A program made the translations under genes and the position numbers. Of a DNA stretch of 64,000 nt, positions 20,954-33,280 are shown piece after piece. Position 1 is the stretch's first letter, and each line of letters starts with the position of its first letter. The stretch is from Hygrophila difformis (Eukaryota; Streptophyta; Magnoliopsida; Lamiales; Acanthaceae): the NCBI GenBank assembly GCA_030278955.1, contig JAOANR010000014.1, positions 33,431,453 through 33,495,452 of the forward strand, read 5' to 3'. The notes beneath the pieces are model-generated. The model did not search any database and was not told where the DNA came from. It saw nothing but the letters and a program-made list of their open reading frames with translations.

Positions 20954-23619
20954 GATTGCCTCATGTTCTTGATCTCGGTCCGGTCAATCGAAGCATACTG
21001 TGCTGCTTGCTCATATGTGCAATCAGGCAGCCCGATGCCTGATTTTACTACTAATTCATTCCTGAAAAAGATAGAGGAGATTAGAGGTACTCAAGTTTTT
21101 ATAAATTTCCATGAATTGTTCAAGTTTAGAATCAACATCCTCACATTTTGAGCTTTGCTCGAAATGGGATTTAATTGATTAAACTTGAATGTTTTTACAG
21201 TGCATAAGTAACAAAATTAAAATTGAGGTCATTGGACCTAAGAATGTTTTCATTTGGGCTTTTGAGTCCAAAAAGAGAAAAGAAAATGGTCATTGGACCA
21301 AAAATCTTTTTAATGGGCCATTGGGCCCAAAAACTTGATTTTCTCAAATTTATTAAACAAGCTCGAGGCACTTGTTGAAATTGGGATGGGATGAGGTGAA
21401 TGGAATGGATGCTCGAAATTGGAATGTGCAGTGGAGACGTGGCGGAATGGATTTGCTAATTCCGGATTGCTCGGACTGTTTTGGACAGTCAAAACATTCC
21501 CAAAAGTTTGCAAACACTATTTTTTAGTCTTTAAAGGTTGACTTATTTATTAAATGAAAAGTGGGATGTGTGTGGTCCCATTTTGTATTTTTAAAAGAGA
21601 ATAGCAGCTATAGGTGACAAAAATATTGCTATCTACTCACACTCTTAGTTCCATTGGGAACCAAATTACACTTGTCAACCAAAATTCCTACCAACTATTT
21701 TTGTCTTTTTGTGAAAAAGTGATTACAGAAAAAGGGGTTTTTGGCAGGGGTGCTACAAACGAACACACAGCCACTTTTCTCAAATTTGCAGTCACCAAAA
21801 CCAGGGTATTAACAAGGAAAACAACAATAAATGCATATTGACATGCAAAACAGTATGGACACTATAAAACACTACCACAAAGTTGTTCTCCCCTAAGAAC
21901 ACAGAATTAAACCACTAGCATGCTTTCTTACTAATGAATCAAACAAAAATACTCATGCTTTGCAAAATCAAGACAATCAATAACACCAAGCTATCCAAAG
22001 AAAATAACCAAATCTTCATTGACATACAGATAAGGTTCAGATTTCTCAAATTATGAATGCACACAGAAGCAATATTAAATGGGATAAGGACCAAGTTCCT
22101 TTTGGAAGGTGAATTGTTCCTGTGAACACTAAAAGCTTGGAAAACCAACAATGGTGAGAAATCGCCATTGCTAACCCCTAAGTTGTCAAAATCGAATGCC
22201 CATACAAAATCGATCCTCCCCAATCCCAATCATAAACATAGAACACATACTTCTTCCAAAACATGCTCGGCCAACACAAAAATCACAGCAATCCCCAGAT
22301 AAACAATGCCCACATCAAGAATCGCCTAAAATCAAACTAAAACAGAGGGAATGAACATAAAACAGCCCTAGTTACATGAATGGAAACGAACAACACAAGA
22401 ATGGCAAAACAAGGGCCTGCGCGCACTCGCGAAATGCAAGGGAGAAAGGTTACCAGGGTTCGGTTTTCTTCGGAGATGACGATGACAACGCCATTGTGAT
22501 TTTCGTGCAAAATGGACGGAGTTTCCCTTGGATTTGGACGAAAAGAGTGCGAAGAATACTGTGGTGCTCGTTCGGGAGAGAAGGGTTCGAGACGAGAGAG
22601 TTTTGAAAATTTTCTAAGTGTGGGACTGAAGAAGAAGAAGGGTCGGGGTTTTATAAAAGGGGGAAAAAAAAGGCTTACGACGCTATACTTGGCCTACGAC
22701 GCTATACTAACGTCGTAGGTTAAGTTCAGCGTCGTAGGTAGAAAGGAAGGAAAGAGGTACGACGCTATCCAAAGGTACGACGTTGAACTCAGCGTCGTAC
22801 TTTGTGGATTGCGTCGTAAGGCGGTGGTGAGACAAGGGAGTGCACTACGGCGCTATCCCTTTGGTACGACGCTGTACCAAGATAGCGTCGTACTGAGGGA
22901 CTACGTCGCAGGGTAAAAAGGACGAGTGTACTACGACGCTACACTTCGACTACGACGCTGAAGTAGCGTCGTAGGGTGTGTTTGACGTCGTAATTGCTGA
23001 AAGAGGACAAGGTGGAATACTACGACGCTGTATACTTACTACGACGTTGACCTAGATAAGCGTCGTAGGTATGGATAACGTCGTAAGTGGAAGCGGGATT
23101 CAGCTAACACTCGGATTTTTGAAATTTTTCAAAATTTAAGCGGACTGGGCCTGAGAAGGTGAATTTGGGCCTCAGTTAATTTTATTTATTTTGGACTTGG
23201 AAATTCTTGTCCAAAACAATTTTTCATATAATGAATGGGCTCAAATAATGAAATTCTACTTGCATAAACTAGGTTGGATTAATTCCACTTGTTTGCGAAA
23301 ATTATTCCGGGTTTTAAATTGCTTTAATTCCTGGAATTATTTTCTTAAATTCATGGGATTAATCCAATCGGGAACCTGGTTTCTCTGATTTATTTTGCTC
23401 CTCCTTCTTTTTGATAGTTCCATGATTCCTGCAAGAAAGAATACCCAAATCGGTTAGGTTTTCTCCTCAAATCAACATCCTCACATTTAGAGTCTTGGTA
23501 CTCTAAATGTTTAATTGATTTGGGGGTACTTCTCTGCTCTGAAATAGATATACAAAGCTAACTAAAACTATCTAGGAGTAATCAGGAGTGTAATTCTCTT
23601 AGTAAACGACGCTGCATCC
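20954..23619 (-). other. Long leader between primer site and ORF of the 18-kb element
   Basis: About 2.7 kb with no supported gene. It contains five hairpin modules (22676-23088) and two copies of the polypurine-tract string (21131-21148, 23471-23488). Confidence 0.6.
22676..23088. repeat. TACGACGCT hairpin-module array (leader), five modules
   Basis: Modules at about 22676-22738, 22757-22821, 22845-22913, 22931-22993 and 23020-23088, each about 63-70 bp and separated by 13-27 bp. Each has the order forward, forward, reverse, reverse of TACGACGCT/AGCGTCGTA variants, so each can fold into one two-stem hairpin. The spacers differ. Confidence 0.88.
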
Positions 23620-23637
23620 TCCCCGGCAACGGCGCCA
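23620..23637 (-). promoter_or_regulatory. tRNA-Asp primer binding site
   Basis: The plus strand TCCCCGGCAACGGCGCCA is identical to the 3' end of plant tRNA-Asp(GTC), so the minus strand (TGGCGCCGTTGCCGGGGA) is the primer site. It abuts the LTR with no spacer and fixes the element's orientation. Confidence 0.92.
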
Positions 23638-25017
23638 TGAAACTTTTGACAAGTTTCATTAACACGAGTATTTTTATAAAATATATCAAGTTCAAATTTA
23701 TTAAATGATAAGAGTTATGATTCTTGGGAAAGGGGTTTAAGGATATATTCCACTTTTTATTACTCATGTGGGAGACTTTGATCTCAAATGGCGTTGTGGA
23801 ACTCCCCGGCATGAAACTTTTGACAATTCCATGCTATGGAGATCCCTGCCATGAAACTTTTGACAAGTTCCCACTATATGAGTATTTTCTAAAACACAAT
23901 GAATCCTGGTTTTCAATTTTATTTAATGAAACCAAATTATGAAGATGGAGTTGGGGTTAGGGATATATTTATAGGTTGTCACGTTTTTATTACTCGTGTT
24001 AAGAAACTGTGCCCCGAAAGCGCACGGTGTCAAAAATTGCAGTAATTTATAGTAAGACCGGATCGTTCACTGGAGGATGTGCGATAGAAGCAGGTCCCAC
24101 GTCGTTTACTAAGATTTTCTACTCGGTTACTCGATTCAAGTTTTGTGTTTGAATTATCAACTACTTGACATAATTTAATTCTAAGCCATGAAAGCAATGG
24201 AATAAAGCAGATAAAATGATTCTAGAAAGCGAAGTAAATTTAATCTATGAAAGCAATAAAATTAATCTACGAAGGCAATAAAATTAATCTAAGAAAGTAG
24301 ATTTAAAGTGTGACAGAAGGGACACCATCAAAGTTCTTACTGTCTGTGAAATGAGAGGAAAAACCTACATATCTTCTCACTGTAACACCAGTCAAACAGT
24401 GTTGATTGACACCATCTGATAATATTACAGTTTGAAATTCGGGTTTGAAAATAAGATAAGAGAATAAAACTGTATTCAAACAGGGACTGACTGAGTGGCT
24501 ACTTCATTTCCCGTTAAGAGGACCGTTCGCCTGACCTCGTCAGTCACTATTCAAACCATGCAAAATAACAAATAGTAATTAATACACAGACTACGGGCTA
24601 CTTCATTTCCCGGTAACGGGACCGTTCGCCAACATTATTCTATGATATTTTTCACTATTCATTTCACACATCACAGATAAAGACAAAATAGATAACAGAA
24701 AATAATTTTGGGTCATCTTGTATGAGAGACATTGGTTTCTCATGCAAGGGTATGGAGATTGATCCATAATCACCCTTAATGTCCAAACAATCTCTCATTC
24801 CATAATTAATTAATTAATCACAGTCCGGATTGTATACTTAGATCATTGGAGTTTGACTTTTATAGAGAATTCTTTTAATGGAGTATTGAACAAAGTTCTT
24901 TGTATCAAATTAATCATAGATTGAAATCCAATGATTTCAACCTCAAAATATTGATACAAAGGTTCAATTAATTAAGTGAAAAAAATGAAGAAATGAGAAA
25001 TTTGGCAAGAATGCCAA

Positions 25018-25370
25018 TTACGACGCTAAAGATATGTTACGGCGCTATCTTAGGATAGCGTCGTAAGGACAGCGTCGTAAGGTGGATTTTTAGAAGTTTT
25101 GATAAAATAGGGGGTACGATGCTATACACTAAATTACGACGCTATCCTAAGATATCATCGTGGGTGTAGCGTCGTAGGTGGATTTCTGTAAGAAAATAAG
25201 TATTTTGGGGTTCTACGACTCTAGACAAAGACTATGACGTTAAACATGGTCTACGTCGTAGGGTCTAGCGTCGTAGAACAAGTTTTTCTTAAGCCTGAAG
25301 TAACTACGACGCTGAACCTTTACCTACGTCGCTACCGTGGGTAGCGTCGTAGGGCGGTCAGCGTCGTAGT
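25018..25370. repeat. TACGACGCT hairpin-module array (right LTR, block 1)
   Basis: Counterpart of 13671-14014. Here the first module is complete (TATCTTAGGATAGCGTCGTA), showing that the left copy suffered a small deletion. Confidence 0.85.
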
Positions 25371-25961
25371 CCCTTCAGGACATAAGTGTTGTTTCGGATA
25401 ATGCATTCTATGCGATTGCAAACCCTATTTCTCAGATCCATGGTTCAAAATGCATCTATGTAGCAAAACAGGGATGAACAGTAAACTAAAATGCATAAAA
25501 ATAAAGGAGAAATAAGTGTGAAACTATGCAAATATGAACCACCAACCCAAGTGAGGGTTTCCAACCAATATATCATGTGTGAGGATCCATAAAGAAAAGA
25601 GAAAATGTTGAATCCTCAAGTAAACAGAAAAATAAATGACCAAATGGTCATGAAACCGAAAATAAAGCAAGAAATCCATAGACCAAGTCTATTTCATGAT
25701 TTGAGACTCTTTTTGTGATTATCTTCCCGTATATAAGAAAATGGTTTGATAATACCCATTATTTGGGTATTTCAAGCCTTAATAAAAGTTTACAAAGCTG
25801 TAGATAATGAAAACAGTGGCTATCTAAGTCTAAAAATGCTAAACACTCACTATTTAAACTAAACAGCAGCTATAAACTAGGAAAAATGCATGAAAGATAA
25901 ATAATACAGAAAAATAAACCCTAACTAAACTAACTAACTACACTCCTCTAAAGAACACCAA

Positions 25962-28565
25962 TGTAATACCCGAGAATTTTCCATCATAAAATAAAACAAT
26001 AATTAAATAAATAGATAATAGATAAAATAAATACCATAAATAAATAAATAAATCCAGCAAATAAAAGAAGTAAATAAAGATAAGGAAATGAGAAATGAGA
26101 TTTTTACTTAAAAAGGAATTAAAGGAATTTAATTAAATAAAAGGATGGATTAAAGTTAAATAAATGGTACACCAAAACCCGACACTAATGAACTCGAGGA
26201 TTCGAGTCCAAAACATCCAATTAGACTGAGAATAAATTTAGAGAGAAAGTAGAAACCCGAATATACCCCGGACACCGGAATTCGGGAGCATAAAGGGATA
26301 GAAACCCGAAAGAGAGGCGGAAAAGCACGACGGATCGCACGACCCGCCCGGACCGAAGTCCAGGCGAGTGCCGCGCGGTGGCCGCGCAGTGGAAGGGGAA
26401 ACAGCGCGCCACGACCGCGCCACCCCACAGATTCGGTTGTTGCGTGAATCTCTCGCCCGAACGCGGATTTTTCGACTTTCGGTTGAACATCTCTCGACCC
26501 AAGACCTTTAGGTCAGATGTTGGACGCCCTAGGGATTGAGAAATCTATAAATAAGCCCCTTGGGAGCCCCAAACAAGTTTACAAAACCCTACAACCTTCC
26601 ATACGTTCGAAACCCTAAATTCGGAGTCAACGGAAAGCACCAAACGGAGGCAGCAGCTTTGGACGAAAATCCAAGGATCTCCAAACGTTGTGGTAAGCTC
26701 TAGTCCGATAAATCTCACATTTCAATCCGAAAACGGATTCTAACTTCGATTCTTTTCTTTCTACACCCCGTATTGAATCTAGATCGTAGAACCCGACGAA
26801 CGGAGTGGAGAAACGGTGATCTGGAAGCCACGCCTCCGAATTAGACACCCCCGACGTTCATAAACTCAGTAAGTTAACTCTTACATGGTTTTGGGATGAA
26901 TTAAAACATTCAAAACTAAAAGATTATCAAGAAACCGTAAATCTGTCAATCTAAACTTTCTACCGGCGCAACAGATTTGTTGAATATCTCCGAACCTTAA
27001 AACGAACTCAAACGGAAAAACTTAAAACACGAAAAACGTTCCTAAGACTTAGACCTAGCTACTGTAAATTTTTGAGAATTTTTGGAATTGATTTGATATG
27101 TGAAAACCCATTGAAACCGAGCTGTTGGAATCTAGATCTTGAAATCTTGGACAGAACTTAGGAATGATCTTGATCACGTTTTTAACATAGGATCTAGGCT
27201 GTTTTAGATCTTTGGCCGAACATGAAAGTTGTAGATAAATGTCTTAAGATGATCTCTGTCAAAGTTCATTAAATTTGGAGTTGAATTGCTATGGTAGAAT
27301 TCGAAATCTTTGAACTGTGATGCATTAAACTCGGACAGAATTCTTCTTCTGCGAAAATTGGTGATTTTGACCTACTTAGGTATCTCGGATCGAAAAAGTT
27401 AAAACACGAAAGTTGTAGATCTTGATGTTTCAGAGTCAGATATGAAATTTTGGAATTTTTGGAATTAAATCTGATTTTAGGCGAATTTTAGAGTAAACTG
27501 TGATTTACCGGAACGAAATCTTGAAATCTTGTCGAAACATGGAATTAACCTTTAGGGTTGAAACGAGTTGAGATATTATTTTTAAACAAATACAATTGAA
27601 GTCAGATTTTAAAAATTTAAATCCCCTTACAAACTTGATAAATTAAAATTAGGGGTGAGTGCTCTGCAGGGTGCCCCCTAACGATTAACTTCGTGCCGTA
27701 ATGGACGATGGTGACCCCGCGGACTAAACTTGAGATATGGATTGCCTAAACGGCGAAATATAGAGCCTAAACTCTCGTGAATATCCGTATGGGTTTCCCG
27801 AGGCTCCGGAGTGGTACTGGGTATGGCTGATACGGTTGCGGCCGCCGGGCTACCGGCTAAACTTGTTGACATCGCGATTTTTATCGTGAAACTTTGAAAT
27901 ACAAAATCGGGGATGTAATGGGGATTTTAAATGAAATTAAATTAGATTAAATTATGTTGTTGTCCAATTAAATTATTTAAATGCTTTATTTAAATTATGG
28001 CTTTTATCTTAAACCATGTGAGATGTGTTATTAAATAGAGCCCTGAGATAAATTATGCTATTGGATAGTTGATTAGATTAAATTAAATATTATGATATTA
28101 TCATACTTTTGTCAAATTATTAAATTAATGGCTTTTAAACCCTACGATCATGCATGTGTTAGCTTACTGACCAAAACCATTTTTTTTATTCATTTCCTTA
28201 CAGAATATGTGGAATGAGCATGTTGAGCACGATTCATGCATGGGATTTTGGGGAACACTTATTTTGCTTTAAAATTTCGTACTTAGACTATATTATGAAC
28301 GGGCCTGTTTAACCCGTGTTTTGGCCATGTCGGCCCTTTTTATATTTTTCCGCTGCGATACTGTACCAAACCTAATATTTCCGCTGCGCTATGCTATTAT
28401 TATTTTCGAATTATATTGTATGGGCTATTTTGAATGATTTAAATGTTTTTAAATACTGCAATACCTAGCCTTGCATCTCTTTAGTAAGCTCGGAGAAACC
28501 GTGTCTTACTAGGGGGATGTGGCGGTGACATCCCGACCTGGGTGACCAAAAACCGGGGTGTTACA
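25962..28565 (+). mobile_element. Solo LTR-like insertion, 2604 bp
   Basis: The ends are TGTAATACCCG and GGGGTGTTACA (TG...CA, with short inverted termini). It is flanked by the 5-bp duplication ACCAA (25957-25961 and 28566-28570). The uninterrupted site is visible in the left LTR. There is no ORF of note and no internal repeat, so a solo LTR of a gypsy (chromovirus-like) element is most likely. An unusually large non-coding LTR element cannot be excluded. The GC-rich part at 26250-26430 gives short chance frames. Confidence 0.8.
26545..26554 (+). promoter_or_regulatory. Putative TATA box of the solo LTR
   Basis: CTATAAATAA followed by GCCCCTTGGGAGCC, in a context typical of plant LTR promoters. 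It suggests plus-strand orientation of the solo LTR. Confidence 0.45.
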
Positions 28566-28688
28566 ACCAAGTTGTCTCCAAGTGTGTATGCTGTCTGATA
28601 TTGATCCTAGGAGTCAGTTTGTCCTTAAATAGGTGGGAAACCCTAGGCCCATGGGCCCCCAGGCCTTGAAATTTGAATTCTGGCCAGG

Positions 28689-28967
28689 TTACGACGCTGA
28701 GCTTGACTTCGTCGCTGTCCCTTTCGCTGTCCCTTGCTACGACGCTATAGGTGTAACGTCGTAGTCTTCCACTTCGAATACACTTCTTTGTCTCTAAGTG
28801 GACAGCCTACGACGCTGTACTCCATCTACGTCGCTACACTTGGTCTACGACGCTATGCTTGACGTCGTAGCTCTTCTCCAGATTCTTACCTTATTTTCTG
28901 CCTTCGTCGCTATACTCAACTACGACGCTGAACATGCTTAGGGTCGTAGTTGAGTGTAGCGTCGTAA
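28689..28967. repeat. TACGACGCT hairpin-module array (right LTR, block 2)
   Basis: Counterpart of 14726-14992, with small insertions such as an extra TCGCTGTCCC. Confidence 0.8.
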
Positions 28968-29254
28968 TTTCCTGAAATATGTCAAATTTTTGTGGGTTTT
29001 CATTTCTTTTCCCATCTTTTTGTCTCCTTTTTCTTTTCTTTTCTTTTTCTCATGTTTTTGGATTTTTCTAACATAAATGTGTAACAAAATTACATATTTA
29101 TGCATTTTTCATACCAGCTCAATATTTTTACAGATATGCATAAATCAGTCCAATTCGACTGCTTTCTTATTTAATATAAGACCGGAATGCGATCAAATGC
29201 CCGTTTCAGACATGGAAATGGATTGAAAATGATGGACATTTCTGGCCATCATCA

Positions 29255-31221
29255 GTAGGCATTCACCAAACAACATGAGGTGGTGTTCCACCCTGATAAC
29301 ATTGGGTTTGTAAGGCTAGCTGTGGATAAGGTTCAGTGGCTAGGAAGAAACTTTTCTGAGGAAGAAGTAAAGGAGGTTGTTTGGTGTTGCGACGGAAATA
29401 GGGCTCCGGGGCTGGATGGTTTTAACTTATAGTTTTATAAGAAATACTGGGAAACCATTAAAGGTGATGTGCTTCAGACGTTTAGAAGCTTTGAGAGCTA
29501 TGGCCATCTCCCTAAGGAGGCAGAAGGGACATTTATTGTCTTAATACCGAAGTTGGCAAGTCCATTAGAGTTCAATGAATTTAGGCCTATCTCGTTGGTA
29601 GGTAGTATGTACAATATAGTTGCAAAAGAATTGTCTCGATGACTTCAAGAGGTGTTGTCTGATTTAGTCGGGAGCTTGCAAATGGCATTTGTAAATGCGC
29701 ATCAAATACTAGATGGAGCTTTAATCGCAGCCGATGTTATTCAATCCACCAATAACTCGGGGCGCATAGGGTTCGTCATTAAGTTGGACGTCGCCAAAGC
29801 ATATGATAATGTATATTGGGGAATCTTTTACGGGTGATGGAGGTGATGGGTTTGGAGCAAAATGGGTTAAGTGGATGAAAGAGTATCACTTCAGCATCTG
29901 CAGCAGTTCTCATTGATGGATCCCCTACAAAGTTCTTTAAGATGCAAAAGGGGCTTAGACAAGGCGACCCACTGTCACCATATTTGTTCGTTTTGGTGGT
30001 GGAAGTCCTGAATAAAATTCTAGAAAAGGCGGCTGAACAGGGGATGATCGTGGGACTGAGATCGAGCGAGGATGGACTGGTCATCACCCATTTGCAATAC
30101 ACGGACGACACAATAGTATTTTGCAAAGGTGAATTACATCAAGTTATCACTGTGAAGAGACTACAGTTGTGCATGTCGCTTGTCACAGGGCTCCGGATTA
30201 ACCTTAGCAAAAGTAGCATTGTGGGGATTGATTGCTCAGAGGAGTCGGTGGAGGAGGCAACGGAGGTATTGGGGTGTGGAGTAGGAAGTTGGCCGCTTAA
30301 AAACTTGGGGATTCGTATTCGGGGTCGGATCAACAGCACGACCATTTGGCAACCTATCTTGGAAAAGGTAGAGAGGAGGTTGGCAGGATGGAAGGGTAGG
30401 ATGCTATCTATAGCGGGGAGATTATATCTCATTAAATTGGTAAAGTACAGTCTCCCAACATATTATTTATTTATCTTTAGGATTCCAAAAACTGTGGTGG
30501 ATCGGCTTGAGCAATTAAAAATGCGGTTCTTTTGGAACGAATGGGATGGGGTGAAATGGCTACACACCATTGGATGGGAAAAAATGTGTTTTCACAAAGA
30601 GTGGGGGGGGGGGGGGGGGGGCTGGGCATTTGGGATACTCAGAAATTCAACATAGCACTTTTAACAAAGTGGAAATGGCATTTTGGTAAGGAACAAACAT
30701 TATGGAAATAAGTTATAGACGCGAAATATTATAAGTCGACATCTCCTTTAGTGCCGGATTTCAAGATTGGTCATACTGTGTGGGATCGAATCTGTGGTGC
30801 TTGGGAGGATAGGAGATTGAAGGATCAAAGGGAGGGATTCATTATTAAAGTGGGTAATGGGGATAGAATTCGGTTTTGGAACGATGCATGGGTGGTGGAG
30901 GGAAGAACATTGAGAGATCTCTTCCCAAGGATTTTTGCTCTTGCTGCCAACAAAGAAGGAAAAGTGTCAGAGTTCGGCAGGTGGATGGGGTTCGAATGGG
31001 AATGAAAAATCCAATTGAGAAGGCAAATTTTCGATTGGGAGTTGGGAATATGGAATAATATGTTGTCTGTCCTTAATGGTACAACCTTAAACAGATACTC
31101 GGTGGATAGGGCAGTCTGGTCTAGAGAATCAAACGGGTGCTTCACAACGAGGTCCTGCTGGCAAAGAGATGAGAGTGCAGTTGGCATGGAATGGAAACGA
31201 ATCTGGAATCTGTTGGTGATG
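29255..31221 (+). pseudogene. LINE ORF2 C-terminal part: reverse transcriptase and zf-RVT remnant
   Basis: Continuation of the LINE interrupted at 10949. RT blocks in order: NRAPGLDGFN, FIVLIPK, FNEFRPISLVGSMYNIVAKELSR, then KLDVAKAYDNV (catalytic Asp). After a frame break, 29942-30655 has GLRQGDPLSPYLFVLVVE and the YTDD catalytic box, then the thumb (LGIRIRGRIN, WKGRMLSIAGRLYLIK). The end (30750-31221) is the zinc-binding RVT-associated region, cut off before its normal end and without a poly-A tail. In-frame stops and a 19-base poly-G (30603-30621) show a dead copy. Confidence 0.85.
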
Positions 31222-31281
31222 TACTGGAATACTCATCAACAACCACTTTTGGTGATGTACTGGATCTATTTGTTCAATCTT

Positions 31282-31479
31282 CCATATATTCCCTGATATC
31301 AACATAGTTTGTACTTATCTCTTTCATCTCCCACTACCATGTTATGACTAATAATGCAAGAAGGTGATTATATCAATTAGTTGTTCTTCATCCTATGCTA
31401 GGGAAGGCTTTCGTATTATGGTGAATCGTGCTTGCTACACTCCAAAAATTTGCTCAATTCTTTCTTCATGTTGTGAGAA
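31282..31479 (+). repeat. ~200-bp dispersed repeat, copy 2
   Basis: Diverged copy of 5037-5233 in the same orientation, directly after the 3' remnant of the LINE. Confidence 0.75.
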
Positions 31480-32150
31480 TAACTAGATGTTTTGAGAATG
31501 CATCTCTCTTATCAAGCCAGAATGCTTTAGCCAAGTCAATTTCCAATAATTCTCTCTCATCATGTGGTACTTGGTGTATCATTTTTAAATCACTTTGAAT
31601 TTAGTGGGTCCATCAGCAAAGAAAATCTAATCCCCATCTCTTCAAAATTCGGTTCTTGGACTTCCGTACGTCCTTTTAGTAGAACAAAGCATTATCAACC
31701 TTTTTCTACTCCTCAATGAAAATGTGTTGCTCAGCAATTTCATGGTGTGAATTGTTGTAATGATAAGAATATAGAATTAATCAGTACATGGCATCTTATC
31801 CTCACATTCATACATATATACATATTTTAAATAATTGAAATAACATCACATATTTGCAGGTGATAGAATATTTGTGAATCAATAATGCATCAATCACAGT
31901 TTATTTAATGTAGTGATGGAATGAATATACAGTTGTTCAATGATGATTTTCAGTATGAAAGGATTTGTGATGAATTAAATTGGAATGATTGCTTTTTCTT
32001 AGTATCTATGCATCATTGATTCCTGGTATATTCTTGAATTCATTGGCCTTCTTTGTAGCAACGTAGCACACATAGAAGAATGCATCCACGCCGTAATTAT
32101 TTATTAGCCACATGTGAACCACTTCATATATGATTATTTACTCCTTGCAG
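31480..32150. other. AT-rich non-coding stretch
   Basis: No supported gene or repeat structure seen. Confidence 0.5.
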
Positions 32151-32726
32151 AAGATTTTTCTTTCCTGGCCTTCAAAAGGACTCGGGAATGTTGACATCAA
32201 GCTTAGCCAGTGTCTGACAATAAAGTTTGTTTCAAAAAGCCTTGTCCTCATGTCGCAAACCCAGGCAAACAAATTCATGCCTTCTTCAATCTATGCTGCG
32301 TCAACGCTGCTTAAAAGCATCATTGATTTCACATATATCGGAGGCCAATATTTATCCAAAATTGTTGGTTCCAGTAAGTCAAAAACAAATTCCTATACAC
32401 AAAAAACTCTAGAGCCCCATGTATGCTAAATAACTAATTTCCCGCCTCTCTACACTATAAAAGAAGTTCATTTGACTTTCTATGTACAGTGCATCTCTCC
32501 AATGATAAAAGTCAGCTAGTTTTGCCCTCTTAAGTAGAAGCGGGTGCCAAGATGCTTCATAAAATGTTTTGTACGTAATTCTAGCATCAAACACATCTTT
32601 AAGATCATCATACGCTGGCCTAGGTAGAATATCTTTCGTAAGGTAAATCAGTAATGTGTGTTTCCCTTGTAGCTCCCATCTCTGGTAAATTGATCTACTT
32701 AATAGATTATGCATATTCACATTCAC
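32150..32726 (-). pseudogene. Unrecognised exon-like protein remnant
   Basis: A minus-strand frame of 105 codons (32726-32409) has protein-like composition (RWELQGKHTLLIYLTKDIL, WHPLLLKRAKLADFYHWRDAL). After a gap resembling a short intron, a second stretch (about 32376-32153) reads DKYWPPIYVKSMMLLSSVDAA, has an in-frame stop, and continues FAWVCDMRTRLFETNFIV. Both look like fragments of one real gene, now broken. I do not recognise the family. Confidence 0.35.
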
Positions 32727-32749
32727 TACTTAAATATAAATAATTACAT

Positions 32750-33280
32750 AGTTAGGGAGTGCTCCAGTCAGTAATTAATTATAAACAAATTCTAATGACC
32801 ATAAACAGTTAGTCATGCACAAAATTTTAGTAGTTAGCCACGAAAAAATATGGTGTTTTTTAGCTTTTCATGCAAAAATTAGTGGATATTCAAGGATTAT
32901 TGTTAGGGTTGCTCATGACCTCCCCAATCGCTTGGAATTCCTTAACTGCTTTGGTTGTGTTTCACAACATAGAGAGAAGATTTTATATGTTTCATAGTTA
33001 AAATGTGGTGGTACATGTATATCCTGCCATAAGTACATCCTAATGTGGCAATACATTCTTTCCTCTTGTAGGATGAATAGGTTGGGAAATGTTCCTAATT
33101 AGCAATCAACTTTTTCAAAAATTCTTTGTATTTGAATTAATTCTTCTTATAATCTACTGACATACCCCATTAAATATAAACACCTTTCAATTTCATCTTC
33201 TTCACTCTTGCTGAAGAGACATATGGCTTTGATGTAAATGAAATGCATTTTCCAGTAGACTTCATTATTCCGGATATAGA
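32750..33280. other. Non-coding stretch
   Basis: AT-rich. The right part may be the decayed 3' end of the gypsy relic that follows. No gene supported. Confidence 0.4.

Larger units (their letters stand above)
10950..29254 (-). mobile_element. 18.3-kb LTR retrotransposon without visible polymerase
   Basis: The ends are TGAAACTT... and ...CATCATCA, and the flanking target duplication is GTAGG. LTRs lie at 10950-15279 and 23638-29254. An exact tRNA-Asp primer site abuts the right LTR, so the element reads on the minus strand. The interior (15280-23637, 8.4 kb) holds one broken long frame and a long leader, but I see no protease, RT, RNase H or integrase motif. The tRNA-Asp primer is typical of Ty3/gypsy Athila/Tat relatives; assignment to a non-autonomous Tat/Ogre-like group is inference. 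Without the 2.6-kb nested insertion it would be about 15.7 kb. Confidence 0.88.
23638..29254 (-). repeat. LTR (5' LTR in element sense), 5617 bp with nested insertion
   Basis: Second LTR, carrying a 2.6-kb nested element (25962-28565) and lacking about 1.3 kb present in the left LTR (junction near 24323). Hairpin blocks lie at 25018-25370 and 28689-28967. Differences from the left LTR are mostly single substitutions, many C/T at CpG sites. Confidence 0.9.

Noticed and set aside
22676..23088. CRISPR-like array
   Set aside because: Repeats are short, in both orientations and paired as hairpins, spacers vary in length, and the genome is a plant.
26221..26502. Arg/Ser-rich frames on the minus strand
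   Set aside because: Chance frames in a GC-rich part of the solo LTR; several frames are open at once.
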